Shown here: piece after piece, positions 11,081-21,182 of the stretch
Position numbering within the stretch: position 1 is the stretch's first letter
Layout: every line of letters begins with the position of its first letter
Assembly: GCA_023213315.1 (NCBI GenBank)
Contig: JAKCPI010004910.1
Coordinates: 30,933-94,932, forward strand
Source of the DNA: Euborellia annulipes
Lineage: Eukaryota; Arthropoda; Insecta; Dermaptera; Anisolabididae
Direction: 5' to 3'
Length of the DNA stretch: 64,000 nucleotides
Notes under the pieces: model-generated
Seen by the model: only the letters and a program-made list of their open reading frames with translations
Told to the model about the DNA's origin: nothing
Database searches by the model: none
Translations under genes and position numbers: made by a program

Positions 11081-11850
11081 ATATATGTCGTAGACAGATC
11101 GTGAAATTAGACAGTTCATGAACTGTCTAGACATTTCATGAAATGCAGCCAGATCGTGTAATGGTCAAACAGTTACATGATCTGGCTAAAAATTTCAGAC
11201 AGTTCATGAAATGCAATTGGGCCTTAGACAGATCGTGTAATGCTCGAGAATTGCATGAAATGTCTAAATTTTTTAGGCAGTTCATGAACTGTCTAACAGC
11301 AGTTTTGCCGATCGTGTACTGTTTTTAATTTAATGCAATAAATCTAAAAAAAAAAATTTATTTTTCGAAAATCAAAAAAAGGGCTTCTAGTAAGTTGTAG
11401 ACATTTTAAATAGCTTTAATTTAAAAAAAAATTGAGGTAGATTGCTTCAAATTTGTGGCCGCTGGAATCTCCCAAAATTAGAACCCCGAGACGCGCACCT
11501 TAACTCAAGATTTATAAACTGAGGAAGATTTGGAAAATTTAGTAATCGATAATAATAATAATATTGAAAAAAATTGACTTTTTTTCGAGATCTTTATTTG
11601 CTTTACAAACAGTACACGATCGGCAAAACTGCTGTTAGGCAGTTCATGAACTGCCTAAAAAATTTAGACATTTCATGTAATTCTCGAGCATTACACGATC
11701 TGTCTAAGGCCCAATTGCATTTCATGAACTGTCTAAAATTTTTAGCCAGATCATGTAACTGTTTGACCATTACACGATCTGGCTGCAGTTCATGAAATGC
11801 CTAGACAGTTCATGAACTGTCTAATTTCACGATCTGTCTACGACATATAC
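11081..11850. mobile_element. 770 bp fold-back element with ~245 bp arms
   Basis: The left arm (about 11081-11325) is mirrored by the right arm (about 11606-11850), with a ~280 bp AT-rich spacer between. Each arm is itself made of short palindromes, such as GACAGTTCATGAACTGTC, and recurring AGATCGTGTAATG/CAGATCGTG and TTTCATGAAATG units. It sits in the 3' untranslated part of the LINE at 10400-12012. The two 61- and 73-codon frames inside are by-products of the repeats (both contain RQFMNCL). No transposase. Confidence 0.85.
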
Positions 11851-12012
11851 ATATACATGGTCAACAAAATTATTATATGTATTATTATATTAAATGTACA
11901 ACTCAGAAAATTTATAAAATATATATTGTATCTTAATCTTAATGGCTCGAAGAGAGGACGAAGAGTCCTCAGAACCAAAATAAAATCATTATTTTATTCT
12001 ATTCTATTCTAG
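11851..12012 (+). mobile_element. LINE 3' untranslated region and tail
   Basis: AT-rich sequence, then GGCTCGAAGAGAGGACGAAG and AACCAAAATAAAATC, ending in three TTCTA-type units before the SINE-B sequence resumes. This fits the 3' end of the LINE whose coding remnant is at 10400-11020. Confidence 0.65.
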
Positions 12013-12432
12013 ACTTGCCTGGGGGCTATTGTGGTGAGATCCAATATTCCAATCCAGTGCCTGCTTGAGGATTTGTTTACATTAAATAAATATTTTTATT
12101 TAATGAAAAAAAATCGCACGCCCAAGATTTTTTTTTTTTAAACATTCACACTTTTTTTCTCATTCACACTCACACTCACATTCACACTGTCTTTTCGGCA
12201 ACTCAGGCCTTATAAGACATTTACGATATCCGTTATTGATTTAATACACATATATGGGGTCCAGGAATTCTTATTTAAGCCATTTGGTATCCAATTGGCT
12301 TAAATAAAATCATCGGACTGCCTGGGATCCGAACCCGCGACGTTTGGTATACGAGGTTAGCATGCTAACCTCTACACCAAGCCCCGAGGGCTCCCAAGAT
12401 TTGAAAAGGTTCTTCTTTGTAGAACACACCAG
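12013..12432 (-). mobile_element. SINE-B, 5' half, interrupted by SINE-A
   Basis: Continues the SINE-B of 10073-10399: TTGCCTGGGGGCTATTGTGG through to the AAATCGCACGCCCAAGAT segment, then after the SINE-A (12129-12389) CCCAAGATTTGAAAAGG and TTCTTTGTAGAACACACCAG of the tRNA-like head. The head end is degraded. Confidence 0.8.
12129..12389 (-). mobile_element. SINE-A, complete, nested in SINE-B
   Basis: Poly(T) at 12129 is the poly(A) tail on the minus strand, followed by the CACTCACATTCACA simple repeat, the TTTAAGCCATTTGG palindrome and the tRNA-like head ending at CCTCTACACCAAGCCCCGAG. CCCAAGATT lies on both sides, a target duplication that marks insertion into the SINE-B. Confidence 0.85.
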
Positions 12433-13007
12433 CTTATTCTATATATTAATACAAGTTTAAGCAAATTAATTTTAAAATCAAGTTTAAATTTTTTCTCTCC
12501 ATTTCCTATCCGTTTAATGAAACTCTCAGTGTCAAGTACACGAGATGCAAAAAAAAATAAAAATTGCAATAACACAATCTTTAAAAGAGCTTTTATTGTT
12601 GTTTTATATCCGTGACATTTCCCTTGGTAATAAAGTTTAAATTTGCACACATTTTCTTTTTTTGGGACATCTTAAAAAAAAAAGAAAAGAAAAAAAAAAC
12701 AAATGCTCTACTCTATTTTTATTATAAAAGTTTTTAAAATAAATAAATCTTTTTAGATTTGTTTTAAAATAATAATACTCTTTTTTTTTTAATCAAATGA
12801 TGGGGTGTGTGTGTTGTTTTCCAACAATTTTTTTTTTATTCATTAATTTTTCAAATGTTTATTAAAGTTGAAATTTTTGTATGTAACTCATCCACTTTAG
12901 GAGTATGATTGCTCTTGGAATTTATTTTTATTTTATTTTTTTACATTACAACGAAACATATTGTATTTATTATATATTTGGTAGATATTTTGTATAACAC
13001 TAGCCAG
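12433..13007. other. No gene seen; AT-rich spacer
   Basis: A and T homopolymers and a short GTGTGTGT near 12806. Nothing recognisable. Confidence 0.5.
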
Positions 13008-13480
13008 GGGGGGGAGGGGGGGCTCGCTGGTGTAGTGGGCGAGGATGTCGGCTTCTACAAAGACGATCCTTGTTCAAATTCTTCCTTGAGGAAATAAAAA
13101 TATTTATTTAATGTAAACAAATCCTCAAGCAGACACTGGATTGGAATATTGGATCCTCACCACAATAGCCCCCAGGCAACTCTACGAGGAGAGAGAGTTG
13201 CTGTCACATCCCGTCCTATGGAAGGGATGTAAAGAAGGTTCCCTCTCAGGGATGTATTCTTCAAAAGGAGTCGGTGCTGAGGGAGTCCCTCCTCAAAGTA
13301 GGACATCCTCCATAGCTTAAAGGAACCAGGTGGAACCATAAATATGGATTAGTTAATTAGCTAGAAGGAAACACAGGATTCGGAAGTGTAACTTCACGGG
13401 ATGCCGAGCGATGGCTACGGCCAGAAGCCGGTTGGGTTTGAGATGTATGTCTTCGTACACGGAAGCACCTCCACCGGGCT
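13008..13480 (+). mobile_element. SINE-B, near-complete copy
   Basis: Begins at a G-run and the tRNA-like head (CTCGCTGGTGTAGTGGGCGA; B-box TTGTTCAAATTC), passes through the whole body and ends at GGAAGCACCTCCACCGGGC, just short of the GGATCCCGAT end and AAT tail. Confidence 0.85.
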
Positions 13481-13691
13481 ATTGTCATATTCACCTAATT
13501 GATAAAACCCATCACAAGAATTCATACTATCATCTGCAAAAGTGAAAAAAAAGTTTCTTGAATATAAAAAAATATTATTTTCTGCTATACACTTCCTAAT
13601 AAAATCTTCGTTTCAAAGTGTAATTTAATTTGATGTCATTTAAATAGACACTTTTACTAACAATTTCTTGAGTAGTTTTCTCTTTTCTTCT

Positions 13692-13760
13692 TCTTCAGCT
13701 CAGGTAGCTCGTGATCGCCATCCACATACTCCCCAGATGTGGACCTCTGATCATATTGAG
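13692..13760 (-). repeat. Family D fragment
   Basis: TAGCTCGTGATCGCCATCCA and CCCCAGATGTGGACCTCTGA match the GC-richer repeat seen at 36836-37128 and 60430-60672. Function unknown. Confidence 0.5.
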
Positions 13761-13814
13761 TAGTTTTCTCTAATATGTTTTAAATTTTAAACTATACAAC
13801 AAATCAGATTTAAC

Positions 13815-13937
13815 CCATTAACTCGATTTGGTATCCAAATGGCTTAAATAAAATCATCGGACTGCCTGGGGTCCGAACCCGCGACTTTTGGTATACGAGG
13901 TTAGCACGCTAACCTCAACACCAAACCCCAAAGGCAA
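13815..13937 (-). mobile_element. SINE-A, head half
   Basis: Minus-strand head with B-box (complement of GGGGTCCGAACCCGCG) and A-box region GAGGTTAGCACGCTAACCTC. The element stops just after TTTGGTATCCAAATGGC; the simple repeat and poly(A) are missing. Confidence 0.8.
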
Positions 13938-14057
13938 GAAAGAAATTATTGAGTTTTTGTTAATGATGGTAACATTATCTAAATAGACTAAACCTTTTCT
14001 TATATTGGAAATTTTATTCTGTTACAAATATTTAATAAAAATAAATATTGTAATAAG

Positions 14058-14424
14058 CAGAGAAAACTCTACGAGGAGAAGGAGTTGCTGTGACATCCCG
14101 TCCTGTAGTAGGGATGTAAAGAAGGTTCCCTCTCAGTGATGTATTCTTCAAAAGGAGTCGGTGCTGAGGGAGTTCTTCCTCAAAGTAGGACATGTCCCTA
14201 GCATGCTGGATAAAAGGAACCGGGTGGAACCAGAAATAAGAATCATTTCAGTAGCTAGAGAAGAAGGCAAGAGAAGGAGTTAGAGATAGGAAATAATATA
14301 ATTTCACGGGGTGCCGGTAGATGGCTACAGTCATAGGCCAGTTGGGTTTGAAGTGTGTGTCTTTGTGCACGGAAGCATCTTTGGTAAATAAACGAGAACC
14401 CCTGTAGGAATTTCAAATAATAAT
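14058..14424 (+). mobile_element. SINE-B, 5'-truncated
   Basis: Starts within the body at AACTCTACGAGGAGAAGGAG and runs to the 3' end AATTTCAAATAATAATATAT. The head is missing, as expected from incomplete reverse transcription. Confidence 0.82.
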
Positions 14425-15541
14425 ATATAGCCTACGTATATATATTTTTTAAGTCTACTAGCTTTTGAGACAGGCTGTTGCTTCGGCCCAATTAAAGACT
14501 GGGTCACATATTGGTAAAAAAAAAAAAAAAAAAAATTCCCCATATCAGTTTGGAATTTTTTTTTTTATCAATAGCCCAGCAAGTTATTGGCAAATGAGGA
14601 AAGAGAGACGACGCCCCTCCTGGATTGGTTATCGATTTTGTTCGTTATTTTATTTTTTTATTTTTTTTTAAGCCACCAACCATTTCAATTGTTTCAGATT
14701 CGACAACTATTTTGTATTTATCCAAGTGGAGTTTTTTTTTTTTTTTTTACTAAACTTATTTTTGATTGTGTTATCGACAAACGTATAGATATAAAAATCT
14801 CACTCTCTCGAGCTGGAATTTATTGGAAAAAATAAAATTGGAAGCCGATATTATCTAAACGTCAACAAGTCTAAAGGAATTTAAACTTGAGATTTATTAT
14901 CCACCCTCTATCCTTTTTTTTTTTTTTTTAATTTAACCTCAATTCTATTTACATCTTAGTATTAATAAATATTTCAATGGAGGACATCACGAACTCGTAA
15001 AATGGAAAGAAAAGGAACCAAAATCGTACATTTATTTTATTTTTTTTTTTTAAAGTGAAACTTTTATTTTATCCCCTCAAATTTTTTTTCGTTCCTCTAT
15101 CAGCATGTCGCGTTACAGCCGTGACGCTACAAGCTATGACGTCACAAGCCGTTACGACAAAAATAGGAATGTTGAAATTTAATATAAATATGACGAATTA
15201 TAAAAAAAATACTTGTGAGATTTAATTATTCAATTTTTAAATTGATAAAATATAATTTTTAAAATAATTTAAAATTATTCAAATTTTCAATTGCTAAATA
15301 AATATTGTTCTCAGTTTTTAACATGCCTCTATGTATTGATTTCCCATTTTCCAATTAATAAGTTAAGATTAAAAACGCGATTTGAATACCCTTAATTGAA
15401 TAATTTTCTGAAAATTTTCTGTTAAACGCCTACGATCCGAAAAAAAAGTTTCACTTGCATCGTGGTTTCATAAAACCACATAATGTTTTTTATTTTTTTT
15501 TAATTTGCTCTCTCGGTTTCTGAGGCCATTTACGGTTCTAC
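14425..15541. other. No gene seen; AT-rich spacer
   Basis: Long A and T runs (14517-14535, 14733-14749, 14917-14930). A patch near 15115-15155 repeats TGACGCTACAAGC/ATGACGTCACAAGC/GTTACGAC. Small open frames are low-complexity. Confidence 0.5.
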
Positions 15542-15605
15542 AATTAGATTTTTGATAGGTAAATAAAAGAAGAGCAGCTAAAATTATTTCATTTATTGAC
15601 CCACT

Positions 15606-15647
15606 AGGCTGACGTTTCGGTCTTGGTCAAGACCATCCTCAGAGCTA
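15606..15647 (-). ncRNA. Hammerhead ribozyme motif (left arm)
   Basis: On the minus strand CTGAGGA (complement of 15636-15642) is followed by a stem GGTCTT/AAGACC with loop GACC, then GAAACGTC. Stem I has three pairs next to the core (GCT/AGC). N7 is G, which is allowed. One extra T precedes stem II. Identical in sequence to the motif at 16101-16141. Confidence 0.55.
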
Positions 15648-15942
15648 TAACAACATAAAGTATATTTTTTTTAAAAATATTATTTGTGAAATTTTACAAT
15701 TTATAACATTATATAACTTGGCATAATACAGAGATATTAGTAGTATTAGTAGTAATTATAATATCTCTGTATTATGCCAAGTTATATAATGTTATAAATT
15801 GTAAAATTTCACAAATAATATTTTTTTAAAAAAATATACTTTATATTACAATTGGAAGATTTACGCTGGATCAGATGTACAAGGAAAGGACCGGAGAATA
15901 AAAGCCAGCAGTAGATGGACCCTCTCACATCATCTTTAATTA

Positions 15943-15985
15943 GCAGATATTTCGACTGGCTTCACGCCTAGTCATCATCAGTGCA
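15943..15985 (-). ncRNA. Hammerhead ribozyme motif (central)
   Basis: Minus strand: CTGATGA (complement of 15975-15981), stem II GACT/AGTC extended by GGC/GCC around a GTGAA loop, then GAAA and TATC (complement of 15946-15953). Stem III is the palindrome AUAU where the other copies have ACGU, so pairing is kept although the sequence differs. Stem I starts GCA/TGC beside the core. The different stem sequences show this is a separate lineage from the outer arms, not a simple duplicate. Confidence 0.62.
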
Positions 15986-16100
15986 AAACAATGATTTGGC
16001 GGAGGGCCCGTGTCAAACAATAGGTGTTGGTTATTTTAAAATTTCAGAGAAGCAGGGGCCAGACGCAAGTGCGAGCGAACGTTTATACTTTATGTTGTTA

Positions 16101-16141
16101 TAGCTCTGAGGATGGTCTTGACCAAGACCGAAACGTCAGCC
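16101..16141 (+). ncRNA. Hammerhead ribozyme motif (right arm)
   Basis: CTGAGGA at 16106-16112; stem II GGTCTT (16114-16119) with AAGACC (16124-16129); GAAA at 16130-16133; CGTC at 16134-16137 with predicted cleavage after C16137. Inverted copy of 15606-15647. The two copies could pair with each other in a transcript and mask the ribozyme fold. Confidence 0.55.
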
Positions 16142-16239
16142 TAGTGGGTCAATAAATGAAATAATTTTAGCTGCTCTTCTTTTATTTACCTATCAACGAT
16201 TATCCAGCTATAAAATCCACATTTGTAATTAGATTTTTG

Positions 16240-16772
16240 TTGGATATACACGTTTTGAGGTCCCCTGAATCCAAAAAAGTGGTTTTCGCGACATGGTCAG
16301 TCTGTGGGTGTGTGTTCAATTTTAAGCATCAAGGAATTGAGCTAGGATGTTGAAATTTTATATTTAAGTTAGGCACCCTCCTGAGGCGTGAAAATAAGCC
16401 TTTAATCAAAATCGGCCAAAGAGTACTAGTAGTTTATTGATGAACTTTTTCAGTTTTTTTTTTTTTTTTTTTTTTTTTTTGATTTTCCCAATATTCGCTC
16501 CAACGATTTTGATTAAAATTAAAAAATTAATTATTTTTTAGATGCTCTTTACAGTGTATATTCTCATTTTGCCATTGAAATCTTCTGAAGACCACTTTAC
16601 TCTTGTACTTCATAAGGATAGGAGAAATGGTTGCCATGGTAACGAAATATAAATATTTTCCCATACAAATTTTACATCTTGAATTCAAATGTTCCGTACT
16701 GTCGGGAACTAAATACATGTCGACACAAAAAATCTGGTGTGACCTGTCACACCAGATTTTTACTTATGAAAT
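16240..16772 (+). mobile_element. HE element, 5'-truncated
   Basis: Begins at TTGGATATACACGTTTTGAG and passes through TCCAAAAAAGTGGTTTTCGC, AGTACTAGTAGTTTATTGAT, the X-box-like motif at 16629-16643 and GACACAAAAAATCTGGTG. The 3' hairpin is collapsed: CTGGTGTGAC is joined directly to GTCACACCAGATT, with the loop deleted. Confidence 0.82.
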
Positions 16773-16849
16773 GCAAGTGGTCAAGTTAACTAAGATGCTA
16801 TGGGAAACTAATAAATATATCTTAACACAAAAAAAATTGCTGTGACAAC

Positions 16850-16972
16850 AGAGTACACAACTTGCAATTACCGAAGATAAGAGAAACACGTGTGCTGTGC
16901 GTTAAGAAACACAACAGATTTTTACTTTCTCTTACTCTATATATGAAATATATAGAGAGAGAAAGTATTGTT
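16850..16972 (+). mobile_element. HE ends joined: 3' hairpin then 5' hairpin
   Basis: A damaged HE 3' end (GAGTACACAACTTGCAATTA ... CACAACAGATTTTT) runs directly into an HE 5' end (TACTTTCTCTTACTCTATAT ... GAGAGAAAGTATTG). Two HE copies therefore meet end to end, or this is a tail-to-head junction. Confidence 0.6.
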
Positions 16973-17439
16973 TAATTTCAACCTATTATCAATCAGAATC
17001 TCTCTCTCTTGTTAGTCGATTAGCATGAGAAAGCCTTTATTTTAGTAATAGTTGTTGCTGTCCATCTATCTCTCTGCCGCCTATTATATCCATCACATTC
17101 AGCATGACACAGAGAGAGAGCGAATCAGTTCGTGAGTGCGTGAGAGAGAGAGAGAGACAGAGCTTAATCTTATTGATTGGCGATAATCAAATTAAAATAA
17201 ATGAAATAATTGAATCAGACAGTTATGGACAAATCAGCCAAGGGGTCAGTCAACGGACTGATTAACTAACTATCCATCCTCGATTGGATTAATCCATCAA
17301 ACAAGAGAGAGAGAGAGGGGGAGGGGGGGGAAGAAATCCTTTAAAGGGAAACTAACTTCTAAACTATTAAGAAGTTTATGTAATTATTTGAAGAAAAATT
17401 AGAGGAGTTTTAATAATTTTATTTTTTTATTTAAAAATA
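16973..17439. other. No gene seen; unique-looking DNA
   Basis: TC and GA microsatellite tracts (near 16998, 17110, 17140 and 17303) around non-repetitive sequence containing GATTGGCGATAATCAAATTA. A possible conserved non-coding stretch, but I cannot test conservation. Confidence 0.4.
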
Positions 17440-17760
17440 GATAAACTTCTACCTGGCTCTTTGGTCTCTGTGTGTGTGTCTGTGTGTGTAATAAAAACTC
17501 TAGAACGATAAGAGCTATCAAGTTGAAATTTTATATTTAAATTTGATACACAAAACCAAGCTCTTAAATAATAAAAAAAAAAATCTGCCAAAGAATACAA
17601 GTATTTTACTGAAGTGGGTTTTCATTTTTTTTTTTTTTTTTTAAATCTGATTCTCAATTAAAATTCATACAATTATTTTTTTCTAGATTCTCTTTAAAAT
17701 CTATATTCTCATTTTATTATCAAAATTGCTCTTGTACTTACTTAATAGCTGTCAATGTAG
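17440..17760 (+). mobile_element. HE element, diverged internal fragment
   Basis: A GT microsatellite followed by TTGAAATTTTATATTTAAAT, AAATCTGCCAAAGAATACAA, GTATTTTACTGAAGT and AGATTCTCTTTAAAATCTAT in HE order, with more substitutions than other copies. An older copy. Confidence 0.6.
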
Positions 17761-18158
17761 TCTATCAATGACAAATTGTAGATATTTTCCTCTGATTTTA
17801 AATTCCTCTTGGATTTTGGGAGTTAAGCAGGCGACGAAACCTCGGCTGGGTGACCCTTAGGAATCAGGGCGTTGAACGTCCCCCGATAACCATCGGTGAA
17901 ATATAATTTTAATATAAACAAGTGGAAAAGAATCCCCTAGACTCGCGAGCAATTGGAAAATTTTAAAGTTTTAAATTTCCCACTCGAACTCAACTTCTTT
18001 TTATTCAGGCCAATCAGCGCCACAGGCACATACACACAGGAACCGGAAGTCAGCCGCTAGCGTTTTATATTATAGTATGATGATTATGCTTATTAGGCTA
18101 TACCGTGGTACAGTGAAGGAGTTCTTGCCTCTTGTGCTAGAGTTCGTATATAATAATA

Positions 18159-18464
18159 CAGTAGATGGCCCGTTAATCCGAACTAATTGGGACCGAGGGT
18201 CGTTCGGATTATCGGAAGTTCGGATTAACCGGAATTGTAAGCTTGAATTAGTTAATTTTGATAATAAAGTCGTATTTATAGCATTGTAAACCGTGAAACT
18301 TGTCGGTGATATTAAACTCTAAATAAATATTTCATAATAATAATAAAATAAAGTTCCTTTAATGTCAAATTTTCATTTATATTCCTCTTAAAACAAACAA
18401 AAAAAAAATCGTACGCAAAAAGAGTTCGGATTAACCCGAAGTTCGCATTACCGGGACTCTACTG
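18159..18464. mobile_element. pogo/Tigger-like MITE, 306 bp
   Basis: Terminal inverted repeats start CAGTAGATGGCCCGTTAATC (left) and CAGTAGAGTCCCGGTAATGC (right, complement), flanked by TA on both sides (18157-18158, 18465-18466). CGGATTATCGGAAGTTCGGA and related units repeat inside both ends. Termini of the CAGT-GA-TCCCG-TAATCCG type with TA duplication are typical of pogo/Tigger relatives. No transposase remains. Confidence 0.75.
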
Positions 18465-18466
18465 TA

Positions 18467-19454
18467 AATGTTTCCTGTGGATTTTTATCCTTTTTCTAAC
18501 CTTATAAATAGCCTCTCTTCTTTACAACAGACAAGACAAAGATTATGGAGTTTACGTATACCGCCAAACTTACTCTGCTCTGAAAAATCCACACCCAAGA
18601 ATAGCAGCGTGAGCGTAACATTTCCTCAATAATTACATCAGCAATCCCAGTGATTTCACTCAAATAACCATACACATTCCAAAATACAGAATAACATCCA
18701 AGTTAAAAAAAAAACTTCTCTAGTTATGATATGATTGGGAACAAACAGAGATATGTACTTTGAATTTCATAAAAGAGATATATTATTTCTTTGACTTGGA
18801 AAAAAAAACTACTATGTGCAAAAACGACATTAATATCAAAGTGTCAAAACAAAAACGTTGACATTAATTAATAGACATTCCATCTCTCCCTCTTTTACTC
18901 TTATTTATAATCGATTCACGAAAGAGAGTTAGCAACAAATCAGCATGATATTTGTCCAATTCATGTAAACATCCTTGTCTGTCGCTCATTCCCAATGGGA
19001 GAGGATGGATTTTGATGTACACACACAGAGAGAGAAAAAAAAGAGGAGAGGAATCACTCATTAATTTTTCAACCGGTCGCTAGAGAGAGAGTTTTTAGGA
19101 TTTGTAGACAGGCAAACTGACAACTGTACGCATCGACAGGCCTAGCCGTGTAACTAAACTGACAAAAATCTATTATTTATTTATTTAAACAACATCAAAC
19201 ATTATTTTGCAGCATTTGGGGATTTTTTTTTTTATTCCTCTAGAGATTCCCGGGGTGTGTGTGTGTGTGTGTCTTTATTTAAGAATCTTAAATGAGCAGA
19301 GTTTGTATTTTTGTTTGTTTGGTTAACTAGCTCTTTCAATATATTAGAAAATTCAAAGTATAGATGTTTATGTTTGTTTTTTCTTTCAAATTTCAAATAA
19401 ACTTTAGAAAGAAGTTGTGATTTCAAAAATTCCAAGAGATAAAAACGAAAATTT
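18467..19454. other. No gene seen; unique-looking DNA
   Basis: AT-rich with a few GA and GT repeats (19023-19042, 19255-19272). The frames 18864-19061 and 19232-19489 on the minus strand are not recognisable proteins. Confidence 0.45.
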
Positions 19455-19550
19455 AAAAAAAAATCTGGTGTGACTGGCGCACAGCACACAACTTTCTCTT
19501 AGCTTCGGTAATCGAAAGTTGTGTACTGTGCTTGTCACACCAGATTCCTA
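19455..19550 (-). mobile_element. HE element, 3' hairpin only
   Basis: AATCTGGTGTGACTGGCGCA to TGTGCTTGTCACACCAGATT, with the middle GAAAGTTGTG/CACAACTTTC arms and a TTCGGTAATCG loop. The whole 90 nt folds into one long hairpin. No other part of HE is attached. Confidence 0.78.
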
Positions 19551-20085
19551 GTCTTGTCCTAGTTTTAAGAGGAACTCCCTCAGCACCTACTCCTTTCGAA
19601 GAATGCATCACTGAGAGGGAACCTTCTATAAGTCCCTTCCACAATACGGGATATCACAGCAACTCCATCTCCTCGTAGAGAGGGGGATATTGTAATGGGA
19701 TCCAATATTCCAATCCAGTGCCTGCTTGAGGATTTGTTTACATTAAATAAATATTTTTATTTAAATAAAAAATCCCGTACACCCTGGATGAGAACATGGG
19801 TTTTCTTTGTAGAAGCCGACATCCTGCCTACAGGCTTGGTCTAATTGGTAGCGTGCCTACCTCCTATACCAAACGCGGGTTCGGACCCCAGGCAGTCCGA
19901 TGATTTTATTTAAGCAATTTGGATACCAAATGGCTTAAATAGAAATGCCTGGACCTCCAATAGATATTATAAATAATAACGGTTATCGTCAAAGTCTGAG
20001 TTGCCGAGGGGACAGTGTGAATGAGAAAAAAGTTTGAATGTTTAAAAAAAAAAAAAAGCCGACATCCTGTGCAGTCCAGGCAGAC
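19551..20085 (-). mobile_element. SINE-B, truncated, with nested SINE-A
   Basis: Body from TAGTCTTGTCCTAGTTTTAA to the AGAAGCCGACATCCTG of the head, interrupted by a SINE-A (19827-20055). AAGCCGACATCCTG occurs at 19813-19826 and again at 20056-20069, a 14 bp target duplication. The SINE-B 3' end is missing and it abuts an HE hairpin. Confidence 0.83.
19827..20055 (+). mobile_element. SINE-A, complete, nested in SINE-B
   Basis: tRNA-like head (TTGGTCTAATTGGTAGCGTG; B-box GGGTTCGGACCCC), palindrome, AACGGTTATCGTCAAAGTC, GTGTGAATGAGAAAAAAG and a poly(A) tail of about 14. The 14 bp target duplication and intact boxes suggest a fairly recent insertion. Confidence 0.88.
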
Positions 20086-20180
20086 TGTATTTATGTATAC
20101 TATTTAGTATCCAAATTGTTGGGGCTGAACTGAAATTGTTTTGTTTTGCAAGGCTGATGAAAATAGAAACCCAAAGAGCC

Positions 20181-20302
20181 AATTTTTTTTTTTTTTACAC
20201 TCTCACTTTTTTCTCATTCACACTCACACTCACACACTGACACACATTTACACAGTCTTTTCGGCAACTTAGGCCATTTACCAACAATGCCAAACCCGAG
20301 GG
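20181..20302 (-). mobile_element. SINE-A, internally deleted
   Basis: Poly(T), ACTCTCACTTTTTTCTCATT, CAGTCTTTTCGGCAACTTAG and then directly CAATGCCAAACCCGAGGGC of the head end. The palindrome and most of the tRNA-like head are missing. Confidence 0.72.
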
Positions 20303-20913
20303 CTTTTTTTTTTATTCAAAGGAAAATTCTTATGCAAAAAATAAAAGAGAGAAAAAGAGAATATTTCATTTCAACTCATCCATAATTGAATGTTAAATCA
20401 ATCGAATTTTTTTTTTTTTTTTTTTGATCAATCAAATAGAAAAGATACCTTGTGTATTATTACAAATACAGAAAATATAAATTTCACATTAATCATCTAT
20501 CTCTCTCTGATCAAAGAGTTGAAGAGAAATTCAAAAAAAAAAAAATGTATAAATTTTTAATCGACAAATTTAAAATGACCAATTTGTGTTAAGTGTAAGA
20601 ATAACGAGGTCATTTCCAATTTTATTATCTATTTTTTTTTTTTTTTTTTTATATCCAACTTAAGTTTGAAAATCTCAATCACAGTAAAGGTAATTTTATT
20701 CGGAAAGAGAAAGAAAATTGGCATTTTGATAGATAAACGGAGAATCATGGCGGCTGTCTAATAATTTTACTTTTCTGGTTTTAATTAATATTAAAATATA
20801 CGCTTATTTTTCTCTATCCACAAAGATTAGGCCTTTTTGATGTTGATTATGCTTAATGATGAAAGAAGCTATTTATTATTTTTAGACACATACTTGCATT
20901 TATATGTAAGTAA
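20303..20913. other. No gene seen; AT-rich spacer
   Basis: T-runs at 20406-20425 and 20632-20650. Nothing recognisable. Confidence 0.5.
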
Positions 20914-21174
20914 TTGTTTTTTTTTTTTTTTTAAACATTCACACTTTTTCTCATTTACACTCACATTCACACAGTCTTTTCAGCAACTTAGGCCATTTAA
21001 GACTTTAGACGATAACCGTTGTGTTATATATTATTTGGGGTCCAGGCATTCTTATTTAAGTCATTTGGTACCCAAATGCCTTAAATAAAATTATCGGACT
21101 GCCTGGGGTCCGAACCCGCGACGTTTGGTATATGAGGTTAGCACGCTAACCTCTACGCCATGCCCCGAGGGCTA
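20914..21174 (-). mobile_element. SINE-A, complete
   Basis: Poly(T) at 20917-20932, the CATTTACACTCACATTCACA repeat, palindrome with GGTACCCAAATGCC, and the head with B-box complement GGTCCGAACCCGCG and TCTACGCCATGCCCCGAGGG. Lies 8 bp from another SINE-A. Confidence 0.88.
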
Positions 21175-21182
21175 TATGTAAG

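Larger units (their letters stand above)
15555..16226. mobile_element. Composite ribozyme-bearing fold-back element, 672 bp
   Basis: Bounded by an exact 13 bp target duplication AATTAGATTTTTG (15542-15554 and 16227-16239), so it inserted as one unit. The outer arms (from 15555 and ending near 16195) are near-perfect inverted copies containing GACGTTTCGGTCTTGG. An inner hairpin (about 15656-15745 against 15760-15843) surrounds a short GTAGTATTAGTAG loop. The region 15846-16080 holds a different sequence with its own hammerhead. The last ~30 bp (CGATTATCCAGCTATAAAAT) is not inverted and resembles the end of the element at 52121-52383. No ORF. It resembles a non-autonomous Penelope-like or retrozyme-like retroelement; that is inference. 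Confidence 0.75.

Noticed and set aside
11143..11795. Peptide repeats RQFMNCL in two frames, considered as a repeat protein
   Set aside because: Both frames are read through mirror-image arms of a palindromic element; the repetition is of DNA origin.
15115..15160. CRE-type regulatory cluster (TGACGTCA)
   Set aside because: Several near-palindromes occur but most lie in short local repeats; no gene is nearby to regulate.
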